From contig JAAYOX010000165.1 of NCBI GenBank assembly GCA_012520135.1, positions 1 to 6,859 of the forward strand: a stretch of 6,859 nucleotides of DNA, read 5' to 3'. The translations under genes and the position numbers were made by a program. Within the stretch, counting starts at the first letter, position 1, and every line of letters begins with the position of its first letter. This document shows positions 5,972 through 6,859 of this stretch, piece by piece. The DNA is from Clostridia bacterium (GTDB lineage: Bacteria; Bacillota; DULZ01). Under the pieces are notes generated by a model. That model saw only the letters and a program-made list of their open reading frames with translations, did not search any database and was not told where the DNA came from.

Positions 5972-6859
5972 CATGGATAATATGTTGGCCAAACGATATA
6001 CTTCCAGATCAATAGCAGTCTCTTGAGCTAAGGCAAAACCCAAATCATTATCTTTTATTTGGCAACCGATCATGCCAACCATCCTGCCTCCGGCACCGGA
6101 TACCAGTAGCTCCACCGCTCTGCCTCCCAGCCGGCTGGCCAAAGCCCGGTCAAAAGCCGTAGGGGTTCCCCCTCTTTGAATATGCCCTAAAATAGTGACT
6201 CGTGTCTCCAAACCCAGCCGGCTCTCAATCTCCCGGCACACTTCCAAGCCACTGCCGGCACCTTCCGCCACCAGAACTATATTATGCTTTTTACCTCTTT
6301 TAAAACCTCTTTTGATCTTGTCAGCCACTTCCTTAACCGTGATGGTTTCCTCAGGGATAATTAATGATTCTGCTCCCCCGGCTAACCCGGCCATCAAGGC
6401 AATCTGTCCCGAATTTCGTCCCATGACCTCCAGGACAAAAATTCGCTCATGGGAAGTGGCAGTATCCCGGATCTTGTTAATGGCATCGATGACCGTATTA
6501 ACCGCCGTATCAAAACCGATAGTATAATCGGTACAGGGAATATCGTTGTCAATGGTACCGGGAATACCCATGGTAGGAAAACCCATGTCTGCCAAGGCTT
6601 TTGCTCCGGCAAATGAACCATTGCCCCCTATGACAATCAATCCTTCGATGCCCAGTTTCTTTGCATTATGTAGTGCTTTTTCCCGTCCTGCTTCCGTCAT
6701 GAATTCATCTGAACGGGCCGTATGTAGAATTGTGCCTCCCCGGTGAATAATATCAGCCACAGAGCCTATATCTAAAGGGATAGCATCCCCTTCAATCAGA
6801 CCCCAATAACCCCGGCGAATCCCGATCACTTCAACGCAAGAATAGACCCCCATCCTGAC
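5969..6859 (-). CDS. pfkA: ATP-dependent 6-phosphofructokinase, 5' end outside the window
   Basis: PfkA phosphorylates fructose 6-phosphate to fructose 1,6-bisphosphate, the committing step of glycolysis. The frame stays open to the right edge. By alignment with the Bacillus-type enzyme the first visible residues correspond to Val24 and Arg25, so about 23 residues including the N-terminal GGD loop are missing; the Met at 6853 is internal. Using family numbering, I see PGTIDND with Asp127/Asp129, Arg162, MGR at 169-171, Glu222, Arg243, and GHIQRGG with His249 and Arg252. Gly104 and Gly124 mark ATP rather than pyrophosphate as donor. Effector-site residues Arg25, Arg154, Glu187, Arg211 and Lys213 are kept, so PEP/ADP regulation is likely. 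Odd point: position 103, normally Asp in GGDGS, is Asn here (AAT at 6622-6620). The full protein would be about 319 aa, standard length. It is followed by pyk after 10 nt. Confidence 0.96.
   Translation of the reverse strand, partial: VRMGVYSCVEVIGIRRGYWGLIEGDAIPLDIGSVADIIHRGGTILHTARSDEFMTEAGREKALHNAKKLGIEGLIVIGGNGSFAGAKALADMGFPTMGIPGTIDNDIPCTDYTIGFDTAVNTVIDAINKIRDTATSHERIFVLEVMGRNSGQIALMAGLAGGAESLIIPEETITVKEVADKIKRGFKRGKKHNIVLVAEGAGSGLEVCREIESRLGLETRVTILGHIQRGGTPTAFDRALASRLGGRAVELLVSGAGGRMVGMIGCQIKDNDLGFALAQETAIDLEVYRLANILSM

Noticed and set aside
5959..6012. 18-residue N-terminal extension of pyruvate kinase overlapping pfkA
   Set aside because: MRRTKIVCTIGP is the normal start, directly preceded by TAGGAGG; the extension would run back into pfkA coding sequence.
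6851..6853. Met codon at 6853 as the start of pfkA
   Set aside because: Alignment to the family puts this Met at about residue 26; the frame continues upstream through Arg25 and Val24 to the window edge, so the gene is cut by the window.

Overview
This window reads as ordinary chromosomal core metabolism from a low-to-moderate G+C Gram-positive anaerobe of the Clostridia. A Peptococcaceae-like lineage is my inference, not a demonstrated placement. The supporting signs are strong AGGAGG-type ribosome binding sites, a TTG start, TTGACA/TATAAA promoters, the Firmicutes pfkA-pyk gene pair, a long pyruvate kinase with the C-terminal PEP-utilizer domain, and a biotin-free carboxyltransferase subunit of the kind found in anaerobes.

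Layout, left to right: 1-243 is mostly unassigned sequence ending in a hairpin terminator. 244-1422 (minus) is an acetyl-CoA acetyltransferase (thiolase). 1423-1655 is a divergent intergenic region with a good promoter for the plus-strand gene. 1656-2336 (plus) is a stand-alone minC (division-site inhibitor), the only plus-strand gene. A bidirectional terminator at about 2318-2350 separates it from the convergent minus-strand block. That block, read from the right edge leftwards, is pfkA (6-phosphofructokinase, 5' end cut off by the window), pyk (pyruvate kinase), a terminator plus a near-consensus promoter, oadA/pycB-type carboxyltransferase, and a small PH-like hypothetical protein.

The minus-strand block is metabolically coherent. 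PfkA and Pyk are the committing and final steps of glycolysis, and the carboxyltransferase works at the pyruvate/oxaloacetate node just below them. pfkA and pyk are tightly coupled, as are oadA and the hypothetical gene: each upstream stop codon lies inside the downstream ribosome binding site. The thiolase connects to acetyl-CoA/acetoacetyl-CoA metabolism. MinC is functionally unrelated to its neighbours and has no minD beside it.

I found no mobile element, CRISPR array, RNA gene or obviously new multi-gene system. The points most worth a second look are an Asp-to-Asn change at the Mg-binding position of PfkA, the uncharacterised PH-like protein coupled to the carboxyltransferase, the absence of a biotin carrier, the orphan minC, and the compact terminator/palindrome/promoter between pyk and oadA.
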